DNA of 64,000 nucleotides, taken from an uncultured Bacteroidota bacterium (GTDB lineage Bacteria > Bacteroidota > Bacteroidia > UKL13-3). Shown here piece by piece: positions 18,671 through 27,764 of this stretch (the first letter of the stretch is position 1; every line of letters begins with the position of its first letter). The translations under genes and the position numbers were made by a program. Where the stretch lies: positions 1 to 64,000 of the forward strand of contig CAINMV010000024.1 of assembly GCA_903850915.1 (NCBI GenBank), given 5' to 3'. Under the pieces are notes generated by a model. The model saw only the letters and a program-made list of their open reading frames with translations, had not been told where the DNA came from and searched no databases.

Positions 18671-19867
18671 ATGAAACCAGTTTATATTGTTGATATATTG
18701 CGCTCTCCCGTTGGAAAATTTGGAGGTGCCTTAAGTGCTGTTCGTCCAGATGACTTGGCAGCAATTACAATTAAAAAACTTATCGATAGAAATCCACAAA
18801 TTGATATTCATGATATTGAAGATGTAGTTTTAGGAGCTGCAAATCAAGCAGGTGAAGACAACCGAAATGTGGCAAGGATGGCACTGTTATTGGCTGGATT
18901 ACCACAGCATATTGGTGGGGTTTCGGTAAATAGACTATGCGCATCAGGCCTTCAAAGTATTATAGATGCATCGCGCGGAATTATGTGTGGAGATGGCAAA
19001 ATCTATATCGCAGGTGGCGTTGAAAGTATGACACGCGCACCATTTGTTATGGCCAAAAACGAACACCCTTTCGGCAGAATCGCCGATTTACATGATACCA
19101 CTATTGGATGGCGTTTCACAAATAAAAAATTAGTACAAATGGGCCACACAAACACCATGGGTGAAACAGCAGAAAACGTAGCACATAAATGGAATATAAG
19201 TCGGCTAGCACAAGATGAATTTGCAATGCGATCGCAAGAAAAATATTTCGCTGCGGAGGCTCAACACAAATTCAAAGAAGAAAGAATCACTATTGAAATA
19301 GCAACTAAAAAGGAATTAGTCCCATTTGATACTGATGAGTTTCCACGTTTATCAAGCCTTGATGCATTGTCGAAACTTAAACCTGCATTTATGGCCGACG
19401 GAAGTGTAACAGCCGGCAACAGCTCGGGCATTAACGACGGTGCAGCTTGCATGTTGCTTTGCGGAGAAGAAACTATCCAAAAATACAATTTGAAGCCATT
19501 AGCAAAGATTAAAAGCATGGCTATTGCAGGAGTCGAGCCAAAATATATGGGAATCGGTCCTGTTTATGCTACCCAGAAAGCATTACACCGTGCTGGCCTT
19601 AAAATTTCCGACCTCGACTTAATTGAACTCAATGAAGCTTTTGCATCGCAAAGTATTGCATGCATCCAGGAACTTGGTTTGGATATTAATAAAGTAAATG
19701 TTAATGGAGGCTCAATTGCCATAGGACATCCCCTCGGTGCTAGTGGCTCGCGCATAAGCGCCACATTAATTCACGAAATGAGGAGACGAGGAAGTAGATA
19801 TGGATTAGCAACAATGTGCATCGGTGTTGGACAAGGTGCAGCCATTATTTTTGAAGGCACAAAATAG
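18671..19867 (+). CDS. Acetyl-CoA acyltransferase (thiolase)
   Basis: A 398-residue type II thiolase. It carries the acyl-accepting cysteine in NRLCASGLQS (Cys90), the signature NEAFASQ, the GGSIAIGHPLGASGSR motif with the catalytic His, and the C-terminal CIGVGQG with the second catalytic Cys (383). It catalyses thiolytic cleavage of 3-ketoacyl-CoA or the reverse condensation of acetyl-CoA. The sequence could be an acetyl-CoA acetyltransferase, a beta-oxidation thiolase or a 3-oxoadipyl-CoA thiolase. No fatty-acid or aromatic-degradation genes are nearby to decide, so I give no gene symbol. Confidence 0.93.
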   Translation: MKPVYIVDILRSPVGKFGGALSAVRPDDLAAITIKKLIDRNPQIDIHDIEDVVLGAANQAGEDNRNVARMALLLAGLPQHIGGVSVNRLCASGLQSIIDASRGIMCGDGKIYIAGGVESMTRAPFVMAKNEHPFGRIADLHDTTIGWRFTNKKLVQMGHTNTMGETAENVAHKWNISRLAQDEFAMRSQEKYFAAEAQHKFKEERITIEIATKKELVPFDTDEFPRLSSLDALSKLKPAFMADGSVTAGNSSGINDGAACMLLCGEETIQKYNLKPLAKIKSMAIAGVEPKYMGIGPVYATQKALHRAGLKISDLDLIELNEAFASQSIACIQELGLDINKVNVNGGSIAIGHPLGASGSRISATLIHEMRRRGSRYGLATMCIGVGQGAAIIFEGTK

Positions 19868-19945
19868 TATTCAAGAAATCTACTGCGCAATAAAATAAAT
19901 GTTGTGTTAAACTGGGAATAGCAGAAAATATCCTTTCTAGTTTGT

Positions 19946-20659
19946 ATGTTTGTATCAATAAAAAAATACAAACTTATGTTAAGAGAATTATATCAAACAA
20001 TATATCCTCATGTTTGCTATGGCTGTTCAGCCGACTTAGCAAAAACAGAATGCTGGCTTTGCAGCATATGCAAATCAAATCTACCAATTACCCATTTTCA
20101 TCGATACACCTCCAATCCGGTTTTTCAATTATTTGCTGGAAGAGTTCCTCTAATTCAAGCATCATCGTATTACCTATTTATCAAGGAAAGTGCCGTACAA
20201 CATTTATTGCACGCGCTCAAATATAAAAACGTATCCAACTTGGGAGTGGCAATTGGAGAGTGGTATGCCGAAGAACTGCGAAACGACGGCGCGTATAATT
20301 CAATCGACACAATTATTCCGATTCCTTTGCATAAAAGCAAACTACAAAAGAGGGGCTATAATCAAAGTGAAATGTTCGCAAAAGGACTTTCAAAGCAACT
20401 TAATAAGCCTGTAAATAATAGCTCTGTTGTTCGTGCAATGGCAACCAGCACGCAAACAAGAAAAAACCGCATAGAAAGATGGGGTAACGTTGAGTTTGTG
20501 TTTCGAGTTGAAGAAGATGACACACTAATAAACAAACATATTCTGCTAGTTGATGATGTAATTACCACAGGAGCTACATTAGAAGCATGTGCCAACCAAA
20601 TATTAAAAATACAAGGCACAAGTATAAGTATTGCTACCATTGCCTTTGCTAAAATATAA
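19946..20659 (+). CDS. comF: ComF family phosphoribosyltransferase-like protein
   Basis: A 237-residue ComF-type protein. The N-terminus has a four-cysteine zinc-finger pattern (CYGC, then CWLCSIC), and the C-terminal half is a type I phosphoribosyltransferase fold with HILLVDDVITTGATLEAC as the PRPP loop. PIPLHKSKLQKRGYNQSE is the other family hallmark. ComF proteins take part in uptake of transforming DNA in naturally competent bacteria, but the gene also occurs in non-competent species. An in-frame ATG at 19976 is an equally plausible start and would give MLRELYQTIYP. No other competence gene is nearby. Confidence 0.9.
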   Translation: MFVSIKKYKLMLRELYQTIYPHVCYGCSADLAKTECWLCSICKSNLPITHFHRYTSNPVFQLFAGRVPLIQASSYYLFIKESAVQHLLHALKYKNVSNLGVAIGEWYAEELRNDGAYNSIDTIIPIPLHKSKLQKRGYNQSEMFAKGLSKQLNKPVNNSSVVRAMATSTQTRKNRIERWGNVEFVFRVEEDDTLINKHILLVDDVITTGATLEACANQILKIQGTSISIATIAFAKI

Positions 20660-20733
20660 ACACCCAATTAACACAACAAGAAGCAGCTTAAAACTTTATT
20701 GAATTATAAAAACAAAGAGCCGATATTTATTTT

Positions 20734-20741
20734 TAATTTTG
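20734..20741 (+). promoter_or_regulatory. -7 promoter box of the SRPBCC gene
   Basis: TAATTTTG followed by C. It excludes a TTG start at 20746, which would fall at or before the expected transcription start, and favours the ATG at 20758 or 20767. Confidence 0.55.
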
Positions 20742-20757
20742 CCTTTTGTTTTTGAAA

Positions 20758-21141
20758 ATGCCTATCATGAAAGATTATAAAAAATACTATATACTTAACG
20801 CTACTCCAGAAGAGGTATATATCGCCCTTACAAACCCATTCACTATAAACCTGTGGACTAACGAAGAGGCAATTATGAGCACAGAGCCTGGCTCTGAATT
20901 CTCAATTTTAGGTGGCAGTATTGTTGGAAAGAACATAGAATTCATTGCAAACAAAAAAATAGTTCAAGAATGGTATTTCGGCGACGAAGAGCCAGCATCT
21001 ATAGTAACAATAAAACTTCATGACCATAAAGAAGGCACCTCATTCGAACTCGTGCATACAAATATCCCCGATGAAGTTTACGATGATATCTCTAACGGAT
21101 GGGATGAAAACTATATTGGAAATTTACGAGAGTTTTTTTAG
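20758..21141 (+). CDS. SRPBCC (START-like) domain protein
   Basis: A 127-residue single-domain protein of the SRPBCC / AHSA1-like superfamily, a fold that binds hydrophobic ligands. Features are YYILNATPEEVYIALTNPF at the start, TEPGSEFSILGGSIVGKNIE, VQEWYFGD and the C-terminal HTNIPDEVYDDISNGWDENY, which is typical of the Bacteroidota version. No enzymatic residues can be assigned. The start is probably the ATG at 20758 (or 20767, MKDYKK). The stop TAG is immediately followed by the TTG start of the next gene. Confidence 0.85.
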   Translation: MPIMKDYKKYYILNATPEEVYIALTNPFTINLWTNEEAIMSTEPGSEFSILGGSIVGKNIEFIANKKIVQEWYFGDEEPASIVTIKLHDHKEGTSFELVHTNIPDEVYDDISNGWDENYIGNLREFF

Positions 21142-22479
21142 TTGTTAAATAAATCTATTTTGAGAACACACAACAAAATATTAATAACAACGCTGCTTTG
21201 TTTTAATTTTATTCGGTTGCTTGCCGTTCCACATGCCATAAAAATCACCATATCTGGAGCTGGAACCCAAACCCTTTTACTGGCCCATTATTTCGCGAAT
21301 ACCACGAAATATGCAGTTGACACAACAACACTAAACGCCAATGGAATTGGATTTTTTAAGAATTCTAAACAGCTCGAACCCGGAATTTACCTAGTGATTT
21401 TACCCGACTATAGAAACATTGAATTGCTACTTGATAGTGATCAAACTTTTGAAATCCAAGCCCAGAACAATAACCTAGCTAATAAAATTAAATTCTACAA
21501 TTCGACACTAAACCTTGACTTCCAAAAGTACAAATTTAGAAAATCGATCTGTGATTCATTTGTCCTTTCAGATGCATCAGAAAAGAACAAATTAATTGAA
21601 GCCAACAATTTCCAACTGTATTTAAACGAACTAATCAGAAAATACCAAGGAACATTTCTACAACGACTGTTATCCTCTGGATTCCTCGATAATTGCAACA
21701 GTAAATCTTCAACATCAATCGATTTATTTAAGGATATGAGTTTACTAAGAACTCCATATTTTGAAAAAAACTTATTCTGCTTTTTAGACCGCCAAATACC
21801 TCAGAATTCAGACACAATAAAGAAAAACATCACCGTCCTTTTTAATAACGCCTTCACCTCAAACTACCTCTATCGTTATCTTTCTGTTGCTTTGTTAAAG
21901 CATTATCAACATAATACACAAGCTGAAGAAATATTTGTTTATACCGCTGAAAACTATGTAATACCCTTTGCAAATTGGCTGTCATCGCAAGAAATGTATG
22001 AGCTTCAACTGCAAACAGACGCAATAAAATCAACCAGAATTGGCAGCCTTGCACCTAATTTTCTTTTCAAAAAATATGTTGCAAATGCTTCCCCAAATTT
22101 CGACTCCTGTTTTATAAAAACAAAAATGCATCAACTGCAAGGAGATAAAACTATTCTTGTTTTTTTCGACACAACCTGCGAAGCTGCATTGGAAAATTAT
22201 ATAACCATAATTCGTTGGCTAAAAGCAAACCAAAATCTTGCTACCACCGTTCTATGTATCAATAAAAAAGAGTGTGCCAAAAATATCTTAGCAACACAAT
22301 TCTACCTTCCTGATGAACTAACAACACATTTTATTCAAGGCTTTTTCACAAGTGAAGACGCTCGTTCAATTTATCAAGCCAACCTAAATCTTACAATTTA
22401 TGTGCTTGATAAAAACAAAGCAATTGTCGATAAAAAAATTAGTTGGGCGCAGCTCGAAAGTGTTATAAAATCGAATTAG
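21142..22479 (+). CDS. DUF4369/thioredoxin-like envelope protein with degenerate active site
   Basis: A 445-residue exported protein. The start is a TTG directly after the SRPBCC stop; no in-frame ATG precedes the signal peptide (hydrophobic about residues 13-27). The N-terminal region (about 30-115) resembles DUF4369, a beta domain common in Bacteroidota thioredoxin-like envelope proteins. The middle (about 120-295) is alpha-helical, and the C-terminal part (about 298-445) has the thioredoxin-like layout: IGSLAPNFLF, then TILVFFDTTCEAALENY. In relatives the latter site usually reads C-x-x-C; here the second Cys is replaced by Ala, so classical disulfide exchange is unlikely. Function is unknown. 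Placement in the family is by pattern only. Confidence 0.7.
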   Translation: MLNKSILRTHNKILITTLLCFNFIRLLAVPHAIKITISGAGTQTLLLAHYFANTTKYAVDTTTLNANGIGFFKNSKQLEPGIYLVILPDYRNIELLLDSDQTFEIQAQNNNLANKIKFYNSTLNLDFQKYKFRKSICDSFVLSDASEKNKLIEANNFQLYLNELIRKYQGTFLQRLLSSGFLDNCNSKSSTSIDLFKDMSLLRTPYFEKNLFCFLDRQIPQNSDTIKKNITVLFNNAFTSNYLYRYLSVALLKHYQHNTQAEEIFVYTAENYVIPFANWLSSQEMYELQLQTDAIKSTRIGSLAPNFLFKKYVANASPNFDSCFIKTKMHQLQGDKTILVFFDTTCEAALENYITIIRWLKANQNLATTVLCINKKECAKNILATQFYLPDELTTHFIQGFFTSEDARSIYQANLNLTIYVLDKNKAIVDKKISWAQLESVIKSN

Positions 22480-22490
22480 TTCGATTTTAT
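22465..22490. terminator. Hairpin spanning the stop codon of the thioredoxin-like gene
   Basis: An 11-bp perfect stem (ATAAAATCGAA and its complement) with a 4-base loop that contains the TAG stop. It is A/T-rich and lacks a clear T-tract beyond the stem, so it is only a possible terminator or RNA-stability element. Confidence 0.4.
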
Positions 22491-22579
22491 AATGGTTAGC
22501 CAAGAGTAATTTAAATTACAGTAATCTATGGTCTAGGTTCTTCTTCAAGAGTGCTGTGGCAAAACGAAAAACTATTTCG

Positions 22580-22587
22580 TAAATTCG
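22580..22587 (+). promoter_or_regulatory. -7 promoter box of the CstB-like gene (TTCG variant)
   Basis: TAAATTCG followed by C, 21 bases before the ATG at 22609; identical to the boxes before the RluD-like gene and gltX. Confidence 0.5.
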
Positions 22588-22608
22588 CGTTCTTTCTTAT
22601 TACTTCAA

Positions 22609-23985
22609 ATGTATATTGAACAAATTTATACTGGCTGCTTAGCGCAAGCCTCCTACTATATCGAAAGCAATGGCGAAGCTGTTGTTATAGACCCAATTCG
22701 CGACTACCATTCATACCTTATTTTAGCCTCAGAACGTAACGCAAAAATAAAATTCATTTTTGAAACGCACTTTCATGCTGACTTTGTCAGCGGTCATCTG
22801 GACTTATCGAAGGCTACCGGAGCACCAATTGTATATGGCCCTGAGACAGAAACACAATTCGATGTTTATTTGGCCAAAGATTACGAAACGTTTGCAATTG
22901 GAAATTTAAAACTAGTTGCACTGCACACTCCAGGGCATACTCCTGAGAGTACCTGTTACTTATTGCGGGATGAGAATGGTAATGACCATGCCTTGTTCTC
23001 TGGCGATACTTTATTTATCGGTGATGTAGGCCGACCAGACCTTTTCGATGGTAAATTTACTCGAGAAGAAATGTCGACGCGATTATTTAACTCACTCAAT
23101 TCCAAGATAAAAAATTTAGCTGATGGTGTATTGTTATATCCAGCCCATGGTGCTGGAAGTAGTTGCGGCAAAAGTCTAGGTCCAGAACGATTCAGTACCA
23201 TAGGCATTCAAAAAGCAAACAACTACGCAATGCAACCCCTTAGCTTGGAAGAGTTCATTAGCCAAGTTAACGAAGGGATAAGTACGCCACCCGCCTATTT
23301 TTCAAAAAATGCTACTCTAAATAAAACCGGATACGCACAGCTGGAAACGATTATAGAACGTGGGATGAAAGCCCTCAGCATTGAGGAGTTTACAGTCTTG
23401 AAAAAAGAAGGTGCAATAATAATCGATAGTCGTAAACCAGAAGATTTTGAAATAGGATTTATACCAGGAGCTTTCAATATCGGATTAAATGGGCAATATG
23501 CTATTTGGGCTGCAACGCTAATTGATTTAAAAAAGCCGATTTTGCTAATCTGCGACACCGACGCCGAAAAGGAATCTGTGTTACGCTTAACGCGCACCGG
23601 ATTTGACAATATTCAAGGATTTCTATTGGGAGGAATAGAGGGATGGAAAGAGGCCGGAAAACGGATAGACATGATAATCGGGATAGAAGCCGATGAGCTT
23701 TTAATCGATGCTAAGTTTGATAAAGAGATTGAGATAATTGACGTGCGCAAACCCGGAGAATGGGACAATGGACATTTACCTCAGGCTAAAAACTACTCGC
23801 TTCAAGACCTTGAAAAAAAAGTAATCGATTTAAATAAAGACAAGCCTTATTATATCCATTGTGCTGGTGGCTATCGCAGCATGATTGCAGCTAGCATTTT
23901 CAAACAACATGGTATTAGTAATGTTCGAAATGTATATGGTGGCTTCGCTAAAATTCAGGAAGCCTTGTTAGAATCGAAGTCCTAG
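22609..23985 (+). CDS. Persulfide dioxygenase-rhodanese fusion (CstB-like)
   Basis: A 458-residue three-domain sulfur-detoxification enzyme. An ETHE1-like metallo-beta-lactamase domain covers about residues 1-240, with THFHAD (His54, His56, Asp58), TPGHTPES (His110), SGDTLFIGDVGRPDLF (Asp133) and YPAHGAGSSCGK (His180). A first rhodanese-like domain (about 255-352) has a degenerate loop at Cys315 (CDTDAE). A second rhodanese (about 358-458) has an intact loop CAGGYRS with Cys418. This order matches CstB, which oxidises persulfides to sulfite and forms thiosulfate; its middle domain is likewise a pseudo-rhodanese. No CstR-like regulator or sqr gene is adjacent. The cysteine and metal residues predict an active cytosolic enzyme. 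Confidence 0.92.
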   Translation: MYIEQIYTGCLAQASYYIESNGEAVVIDPIRDYHSYLILASERNAKIKFIFETHFHADFVSGHLDLSKATGAPIVYGPETETQFDVYLAKDYETFAIGNLKLVALHTPGHTPESTCYLLRDENGNDHALFSGDTLFIGDVGRPDLFDGKFTREEMSTRLFNSLNSKIKNLADGVLLYPAHGAGSSCGKSLGPERFSTIGIQKANNYAMQPLSLEEFISQVNEGISTPPAYFSKNATLNKTGYAQLETIIERGMKALSIEEFTVLKKEGAIIIDSRKPEDFEIGFIPGAFNIGLNGQYAIWAATLIDLKKPILLICDTDAEKESVLRLTRTGFDNIQGFLLGGIEGWKEAGKRIDMIIGIEADELLIDAKFDKEIEIIDVRKPGEWDNGHLPQAKNYSLQDLEKKVIDLNKDKPYYIHCAGGYRSMIAASIFKQHGISNVRNVYGGFAKIQEALLESKS

Positions 23986-24056
23986 GCTAACCACTAATTA
24001 CTTATTCAATATATTTAGAAAACAAGAAACGACTACTTGAAATAATAATTATTCTA

Positions 24057-25046
24057 TTGGCCAATATCGGTAAAATACAACTCCCAGAATTCCCTCTTTT
24101 ACTTGCCCCTATGGAGGATGTGAGCGACCCTCCTTTTCGAATACTTTGCAAAGAGATGGGAGCAGATTTAATGTATACGGAATTTATCAGCAGCGATGGT
24201 CTAATCCGTGATATTGATAGCTGCATGAAAAAACTCGACATCTTTGATTATGAGCGTCCAATTGGAATTCAAATCTTTGGTGGAGATGATGAAAGTATGA
24301 GTCGCGCGGCAGAAATTGCAGCAGAGGCAAAACCCGATCTTGTTGATATTAATTATGGGTGCCCTGTTAAAAAAGTGGCTTGCAAAGGCGCTGGAGCAGG
24401 AATTCTGCGAGATTTGCCGAAAATGATTAGAATCACATCAGAGGTTGTAAAGTCAACCTCCTTGCCTGTGACCGTAAAAACAAGATTAGGTTGGGATGAA
24501 CAAACGAAAAATGTTGTAGAGGTAGCTGAACGACTTCAAGATATTGGCATTCAAGCAATAACTATTCATGGACGAACGCGCACACAGATGTACAAAGGAC
24601 ATGCCGATTGGTCGCTCATCGCTAAAATAAAAGAGAATCCACGAATGCATATTCCTGTTTTCGGAAACGGTGATATCGACACACCTCAAAAAGCAGTGAC
24701 ATATAAAAACCAATATGGCGTTGATGGGGTTATGATTGGACGCGCCACCATAGGAAATCCGTGGTTCTTTCGAGAAGTAAAACATTTTATACGAACAGGA
24801 GAAACACTAGCTCCTCCAACTTTTGAAGAGCGAATAACGGTATGCAAAAGACACCTAAAATTCTCTGTTGAATGGAAAGGAGAAATACTTGGTTTGTTAG
24901 AAATGCGACAACATTATTCTAATTACTTCCGAGGTATTGAAGGCATTAAACACTATCGTAATAGCCTTGTAAACACCTTAAATATCAACGAAATTGAAGC
25001 TACCTTAGAAGAAATGAAACTCAAATTTAGCAATGCCAGTTTTTAG
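24057..25046 (+). CDS. dusB: tRNA-dihydrouridine synthase (DusB-like)
   Basis: A 329-residue FMN-dependent enzyme that reduces uridines to dihydrouridine in tRNA. Features are LLAPMEDVSDPPFR (FMN site), MYTEFISSDGL, IGIQIFGGD, DINYGCPVKKVACKGAGAG with the catalytic Cys109, the FMN-phosphate region GRTRTQMYKGHADW, and GNGDI followed by GVMIGRATIGNPW. The sequence fits DusB of Bacteroidota. The start is a TTG at 24057; no in-frame ATG is available before the first conserved strand. It stands between the CstB-like gene and the acyltransferase with no sign of an operon. Confidence 0.94.
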   Translation: MANIGKIQLPEFPLLLAPMEDVSDPPFRILCKEMGADLMYTEFISSDGLIRDIDSCMKKLDIFDYERPIGIQIFGGDDESMSRAAEIAAEAKPDLVDINYGCPVKKVACKGAGAGILRDLPKMIRITSEVVKSTSLPVTVKTRLGWDEQTKNVVEVAERLQDIGIQAITIHGRTRTQMYKGHADWSLIAKIKENPRMHIPVFGNGDIDTPQKAVTYKNQYGVDGVMIGRATIGNPWFFREVKHFIRTGETLAPPTFEERITVCKRHLKFSVEWKGEILGLLEMRQHYSNYFRGIEGIKHYRNSLVNTLNINEIEATLEEMKLKFSNASF

Positions 25047-25173
25047 TTTCTTGCATTTACTTTATTTGTAAAAACAAATCCTCCATTTAATCAATTGAGA
25101 CTAAGATTTTTATCTAAAGATGCATTTTCCGGGAATTAATTTCTTAATGTTGCAATAATTCAAAATAAATGGC

Positions 25174-26442
25174 ATGCTTTATTTTATTCTCGTTTGGTTA
25201 CAAAAAACAATATTTCGTTTGTATTTGAAGCATATCCATGTTACCAATTTAGATGCCATTCCGCTGAATAAACCTGTTGTAATTGCATGCAATCATCCCG
25301 GAGCATTTATGGACCCTGGCTTCATTGGAAACATCATCCCAAAACCCATCCATTTTACAACGCGTGGCGATGTTTTTGCGAATCCCATAGTTAGAAAAAT
25401 CCTTAAAGGCATGCATTTAAATCCAGTATATCGCTTTGATGAAGGCTTTGGAAATCTTACTAAAAATTTTGAAACTATTGAGAATCTAACAGATGTATTA
25501 AAAAACAATGGTATCGTATTAATATTTAGCGAAGGTTATGGCGCGGTAGATCGTCGGCTTAAGCCTCTGCGTAAGGGAACAGCCCGCATCTTTTTGCAAA
25601 TCGCAGCAGAGCATAATCTCGATATTCAACTTTATGCCGCAGGACTTACCTATACCCATAAAATAAATTTTAGAAAGTCAATTCTCTGCTCTTTTTCGGA
25701 ACCTTTGTTTTTAAAAGATTATCTCACCGATTTCATTACCCATCGACAACGGGGTTATCATACATTTTCGAAAGAACTCGCTTGCCGAATTTCAGATAAT
25801 TTTGTCGTTGTTGAGAATCCAGAATGCGATGCAATGGTTGACTTACATATCAATTACCAATGCAATACAGAGAAATTAAGCATTGTGCCGATAGTAAAAC
25901 ACAATCGAAAAAAACTAACTCAATTGCAAACATTAAGCAAGGCGATTAACCTGCTATTTAAGCAAGACCCTTTGGCATTCCAAGAACTGGAGAAACGAAC
26001 CAACGCCTATGAAGAAGCATTAATACATAATAAAATAAGCGATTGCGGCCTGACGGCTACAAAATTAAACTTCGGAGAATGGATATTGATCTTATTGGCG
26101 CTGCCACTTTCGACTCTAGGTTTCTTTTTTTTTGGTATCCCCTTCTTAATTGCCAAAAAGATTTCCGATAAGAAGGTTACTCGCATCGACTTCTATGACT
26201 CGGTCTGCATGAATTCCGTTATGTTAATTTATTCCATAATTGCCTTAACTACAAACATTTTATTGGCATTTAATATTGGCTGGTGGAGTTGCCTTACCTT
26301 TATTATTGCGCCGGCTTTAGGAATGATTACTGCTTGGACCTATGATGCGCTTCTTCGAGATCGCGAAGCCCGTCGTGCAGATAAATGCCTTGGTAAGGAA
26401 AAAATGCTTCAACTCCGTAAAACAGTTGTGGAATTTATGTAA
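25174..26442 (+). CDS. 1-acyl-sn-glycerol-3-phosphate acyltransferase-like membrane protein (PlsC family)
   Basis: A 422-residue PlsC-family acyltransferase, longer than the usual 240-residue bacterial PlsC. Block I is NHPGAFMDP (His41, Asp47, with five residues between them as in the eukaryotic Gat1/Sct1-type group). Block II surrounds RGDVF, and block III is FSEGYGAVDRRLKPLRKGTA, replacing the common FPEG. The C-terminal third has two to three hydrophobic helices (about 307-332 and 345-390), which would anchor it in the inner membrane. It would transfer an acyl chain from acyl-ACP or acyl-CoA to a (lyso)phospholipid precursor; the exact acceptor is not evident. The gene is single. Confidence 0.87.
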   Translation: MLYFILVWLQKTIFRLYLKHIHVTNLDAIPLNKPVVIACNHPGAFMDPGFIGNIIPKPIHFTTRGDVFANPIVRKILKGMHLNPVYRFDEGFGNLTKNFETIENLTDVLKNNGIVLIFSEGYGAVDRRLKPLRKGTARIFLQIAAEHNLDIQLYAAGLTYTHKINFRKSILCSFSEPLFLKDYLTDFITHRQRGYHTFSKELACRISDNFVVVENPECDAMVDLHINYQCNTEKLSIVPIVKHNRKKLTQLQTLSKAINLLFKQDPLAFQELEKRTNAYEEALIHNKISDCGLTATKLNFGEWILILLALPLSTLGFFFFGIPFLIAKKISDKKVTRIDFYDSVCMNSVMLIYSIIALTTNILLAFNIGWWSCLTFIIAPALGMITAWTYDALLRDREARRADKCLGKEKMLQLRKTVVEFM

Positions 26443-26581
26443 CTATTTCAATTTAGCTGCGTATTACTGCTACAACTCCGACAAACTATTCTAAGCCCCC
26501 TGTAAATCAATAGGTTATAGCTTATTAGTACCCCTATGTTATAGGATTAAATCAGATAGTAAAAGTCAGGAAAAAAATCGC

Positions 26582-26589
26582 TATCTTCG
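26582..26589 (+). promoter_or_regulatory. Putative -7 box of the bamD operon (TTCG variant)
   Basis: TATCTTCG followed by C, 9 bases before the bamD ATG. No TTG was found at -33 distance, so confidence is modest. Confidence 0.4.
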
Positions 26590-26598
26590 CCAACTTTT

Positions 26599-27405
26599 AT
26601 GAGGAACAGGTACACTGTACTTTTAATGCTGTCTTTCCTGATGCTTTTCGCATCTTGTAGTGAGTATCCGAAAATACTGAAGAATAAGGATATGAAACAA
26701 AAATTGGAATGGGCAGAAAAGCTCTATAAAAAGGGGGACTATGTTCGGGCACAGCCATTGTACGAGCAACTTGCGATAAATTATCGTCTTACTTCATTAT
26801 CAGAGGATTTGCAATACTATAATGCCTATTGCTTCTATGGTATGAAGGATTATGAGATGAGTACTTATCTGTTCAAACGCTTTTGTAACGATTTCAGCAA
26901 TAGTAAAAGAGCAGAGGAGTGTAATTACATGTTTTGTTTGACTGAATTTAAGAGTAGCTTACCAATCTATCTCGACCAAACAGATACCAAAAAGTGCATG
27001 GACGATATTACGGAATTTATTGGGGCCTACCCCGATAGTAAGTATATCCCTTATTGTAATGAATTGGCCGATCAGTTACGTCAGAAATTAGAGCAAAAAG
27101 CCTTTAACGCTGCTTATCTTTTCTACAAAACAGAAGAATTTAAAGCTGCCGCTATAACCTTTGCGAACCTGATTAAAGATTTCCCTGAAACCAGCCACAA
27201 AGAGGATGCAGAGTTTTATATAATGAAGAGCCATTATTTGTATGCTAAAAACAGCACCGATATAAAGAAGTCGGAACGCTTTATGCAAGCAACAAAATCT
27301 TATGACGAATTTCATTACGACTTCAAAGACGCCCACGTGAAAGAAGCAAACAGCATAAACGAAGATGCATTGAAGCAAATTGAAAAATATAAAGTAGTAA
27401 AATAA
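26599..27405 (+). CDS. bamD: Outer membrane assembly lipoprotein BamD
   Basis: A 268-residue lipoprotein. The lipobox ends at Cys20 (LFASC) and the rest consists of TPR-like helical pairs: KLEWAEKLYKKGDYVRAQPL, YYNAYCFYGMKDYEMSTYLF, then AFNAAYLFYKTEEFKAAAIT. It is the Bacteroidota form of BamD/YfiO, a component of the BAM machine that inserts barrel proteins into the outer membrane. Gene order with omega, coaBC and DUF4835 downstream is the classic arrangement in this phylum and supports the call. It starts the cluster, 21 bases upstream of the omega gene. Confidence 0.93.
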   Translation: MRNRYTVLLMLSFLMLFASCSEYPKILKNKDMKQKLEWAEKLYKKGDYVRAQPLYEQLAINYRLTSLSEDLQYYNAYCFYGMKDYEMSTYLFKRFCNDFSNSKRAEECNYMFCLTEFKSSLPIYLDQTDTKKCMDDITEFIGAYPDSKYIPYCNELADQLRQKLEQKAFNAAYLFYKTEEFKAAAITFANLIKDFPETSHKEDAEFYIMKSHYLYAKNSTDIKKSERFMQATKSYDEFHYDFKDAHVKEANSINEDALKQIEKYKVVK

Positions 27406-27426
27406 TTTAATTACCGATTTAAAAAA

Positions 27427-27738
27427 ATGACACCTACAAGTAAAACCATATCAACAATTACACGCGACATGCGTAAATTGGAGGCTCCAACTAACAATAT
27501 TTACGAGTCAATTTCTATCATTTCAAAACGTGCAAATCACTTGTCTGAAAAACTAAAAGAAGAAATGACAGATGAATTATCTCATTTTGAACATGCTGAT
27601 GGAATGGAAGAAATGAGTGAAAATCGCGAACAAATTGAAATGGCAATAAAATATGAACGCATGACAAAACCTCATGTAATTGCTACAGAAGAGTTTTTAA
27701 ACGGAAAGTTATTCTTTAAAAATCCGTCAAAAAAATAA
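27427..27738 (+). CDS. rpoZ: DNA-directed RNA polymerase subunit omega (Bacteroidota type)
   Basis: A 103-residue omega/Rpb6-family subunit. Recognisable features are APTNNIYESISIISKRANHL (the conserved region that contacts beta-prime) and the C-terminal PHVIATEEFLNGKLFF. Omega stabilises the beta-prime subunit in RNA polymerase. The protein diverges strongly from the E. coli form, as is normal in this phylum; gene order after bamD confirms the identity. A good hairpin terminator follows before coaBC. Confidence 0.9.
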   Translation: MTPTSKTISTITRDMRKLEAPTNNIYESISIISKRANHLSEKLKEEMTDELSHFEHADGMEEMSENREQIEMAIKYERMTKPHVIATEEFLNGKLFFKNPSKK

Positions 27739-27764
27739 AGACCGAAATCGTTTTTAAATTTAGG

